Of a stretch of DNA of 64,000 bases, positions 63,837 through 64,000 are shown in pieces. The position numbers were made by a program, and so were the translations under genes. Numbering within the stretch: position 1 is the stretch's first letter; every line of letters starts with the position of its first letter. The stretch is from Paraburkholderia phenazinium (GTDB lineage Bacteria > Pseudomonadota > Gammaproteobacteria > Burkholderiales > Burkholderiaceae): NCBI RefSeq assembly GCF_900142845.1, contig NZ_FSRU01000001.1, positions 2,852,001-2,916,000 of the forward strand, read 5' to 3'. The notes beneath the pieces are model-generated. The model ran no database searches and was not told where the DNA came from. It saw only the letters and a program-made list of their open reading frames with translations.

Positions 63837-64000
63837 ATGACACAGCAGACGACGCCCCTGAATCGTCGACTGACGGTGAAGCGGATTCTCCGCGATCGGC
63901 AGCAGGACGTTCTGGCAGTGACCAGCCTTGGCAATCCAACCTTCGACGTGGCGGCCGCCGGCGACACGGCTCAAAACTTCTATCTGTGGGGCGCAATGGG
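63837..64000 (+). CDS. thiamine-diphosphate decarboxylase, C-terminal (beta) subunit, cut by window end
   Basis: The first 54 codons are present. They read MTQQTTPLNRRLTVKRILRD and then VTSLGNPTFDVAAAGDTAQN, ending at NFYLWGAMG, the start of the cofactor-binding PP domain (GxMG). This matches the beta half of ComE/phosphonopyruvate-decarboxylase-like enzymes and completes the upstream alpha subunit. The gene runs off the right edge. Confidence 0.8.
   Translation, partial: MTQQTTPLNRRLTVKRILRDRQQDVLAVTSLGNPTFDVAAAGDTAQNFYLWGAM

Overview
This is a high-GC window of ordinary chromosome from a beta-proteobacterium of the Burkholderia / Paraburkholderia / Caballeronia group. The evidence is two trimeric porins of the Burkholderia type, two DUF4148 secreted proteins, a long-form ArgG, many LysR regulators and carbon-catabolism cassettes. 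No rRNA, tRNA, CRISPR array, insertion sequence or prophage was recognised. Most of the window is accessory metabolism and signalling. The main non-metabolic oddity is a two-gene CHAT-protease/STAND module at 39.8-44.4 kb.

Layout. 0-5 kb: an orphan response regulator with a degenerate receiver, a DUF4148 protein, and an OmpR-type regulator with a hybrid histidine kinase. 5-13.9 kb: porin with a clear terminator, TauD-type dioxygenase, argG, a SoxC-like sulfite dehydrogenase with a one-haem cytochrome, a SnoaL-like protein, and an unusual Nramp-family transporter. 13.9-20.1 kb: gadB-gadC (glutamate-dependent acid resistance), a small unknown protein, a universal stress protein and a chemoreceptor. 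20.3-22.9 kb: a carboxymuconolactone-decarboxylase-like protein, a LysR gene with its middle deleted, an F420-type NADP oxidoreductase divergent from an intact LysR gene, and a remnant of an alpha/beta hydrolase. 23.2-30 kb: a repeat-rich exported Pro/Ala protein, a padR-DUF1700 operon with repeated upstream boxes, and a translationally coupled pair of periplasmic binding protein and CHASE-PAS-PAS-GGDEF-EAL enzyme.

30.4-39 kb holds a catabolic operon: HpcH/HpaI aldolase, PDC-hydrolase-like amidohydrolase, a protein I do not recognise, an MFS transporter, a seven-bladed EAR-repeat propeller and a porin, behind a divergent LysR gene. 39.8-44.4 kb holds the CHAT-STAND-TPR protein and a coupled partner of unknown family, next to an FdhF/YdeP molybdoenzyme. 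47-59.8 kb is a sugar/sugar-acid cluster: MFS carrier, two short-chain dehydrogenases (one very like 2-keto-3-deoxy-L-fuconate dehydrogenase), a four-gene sugar ABC transporter and an SMP-30 lactonase on the minus strand; divergently, a 2-hydroxyacid dehydrogenase and an IlvD/Edd dehydratase; then a LacI regulator. A perfect GntR-like 16-bp palindrome lies between the divergent arms.

59.8-64 kb: a DUF1016/YhcG nuclease gene whose start looks frameshifted, followed by an overlapping 47-codon gene; a small unknown protein; etfB-etfA; and a split thiamine-diphosphate decarboxylase whose second subunit runs off the window. All functions are inferred by reading motifs; no database search was run.
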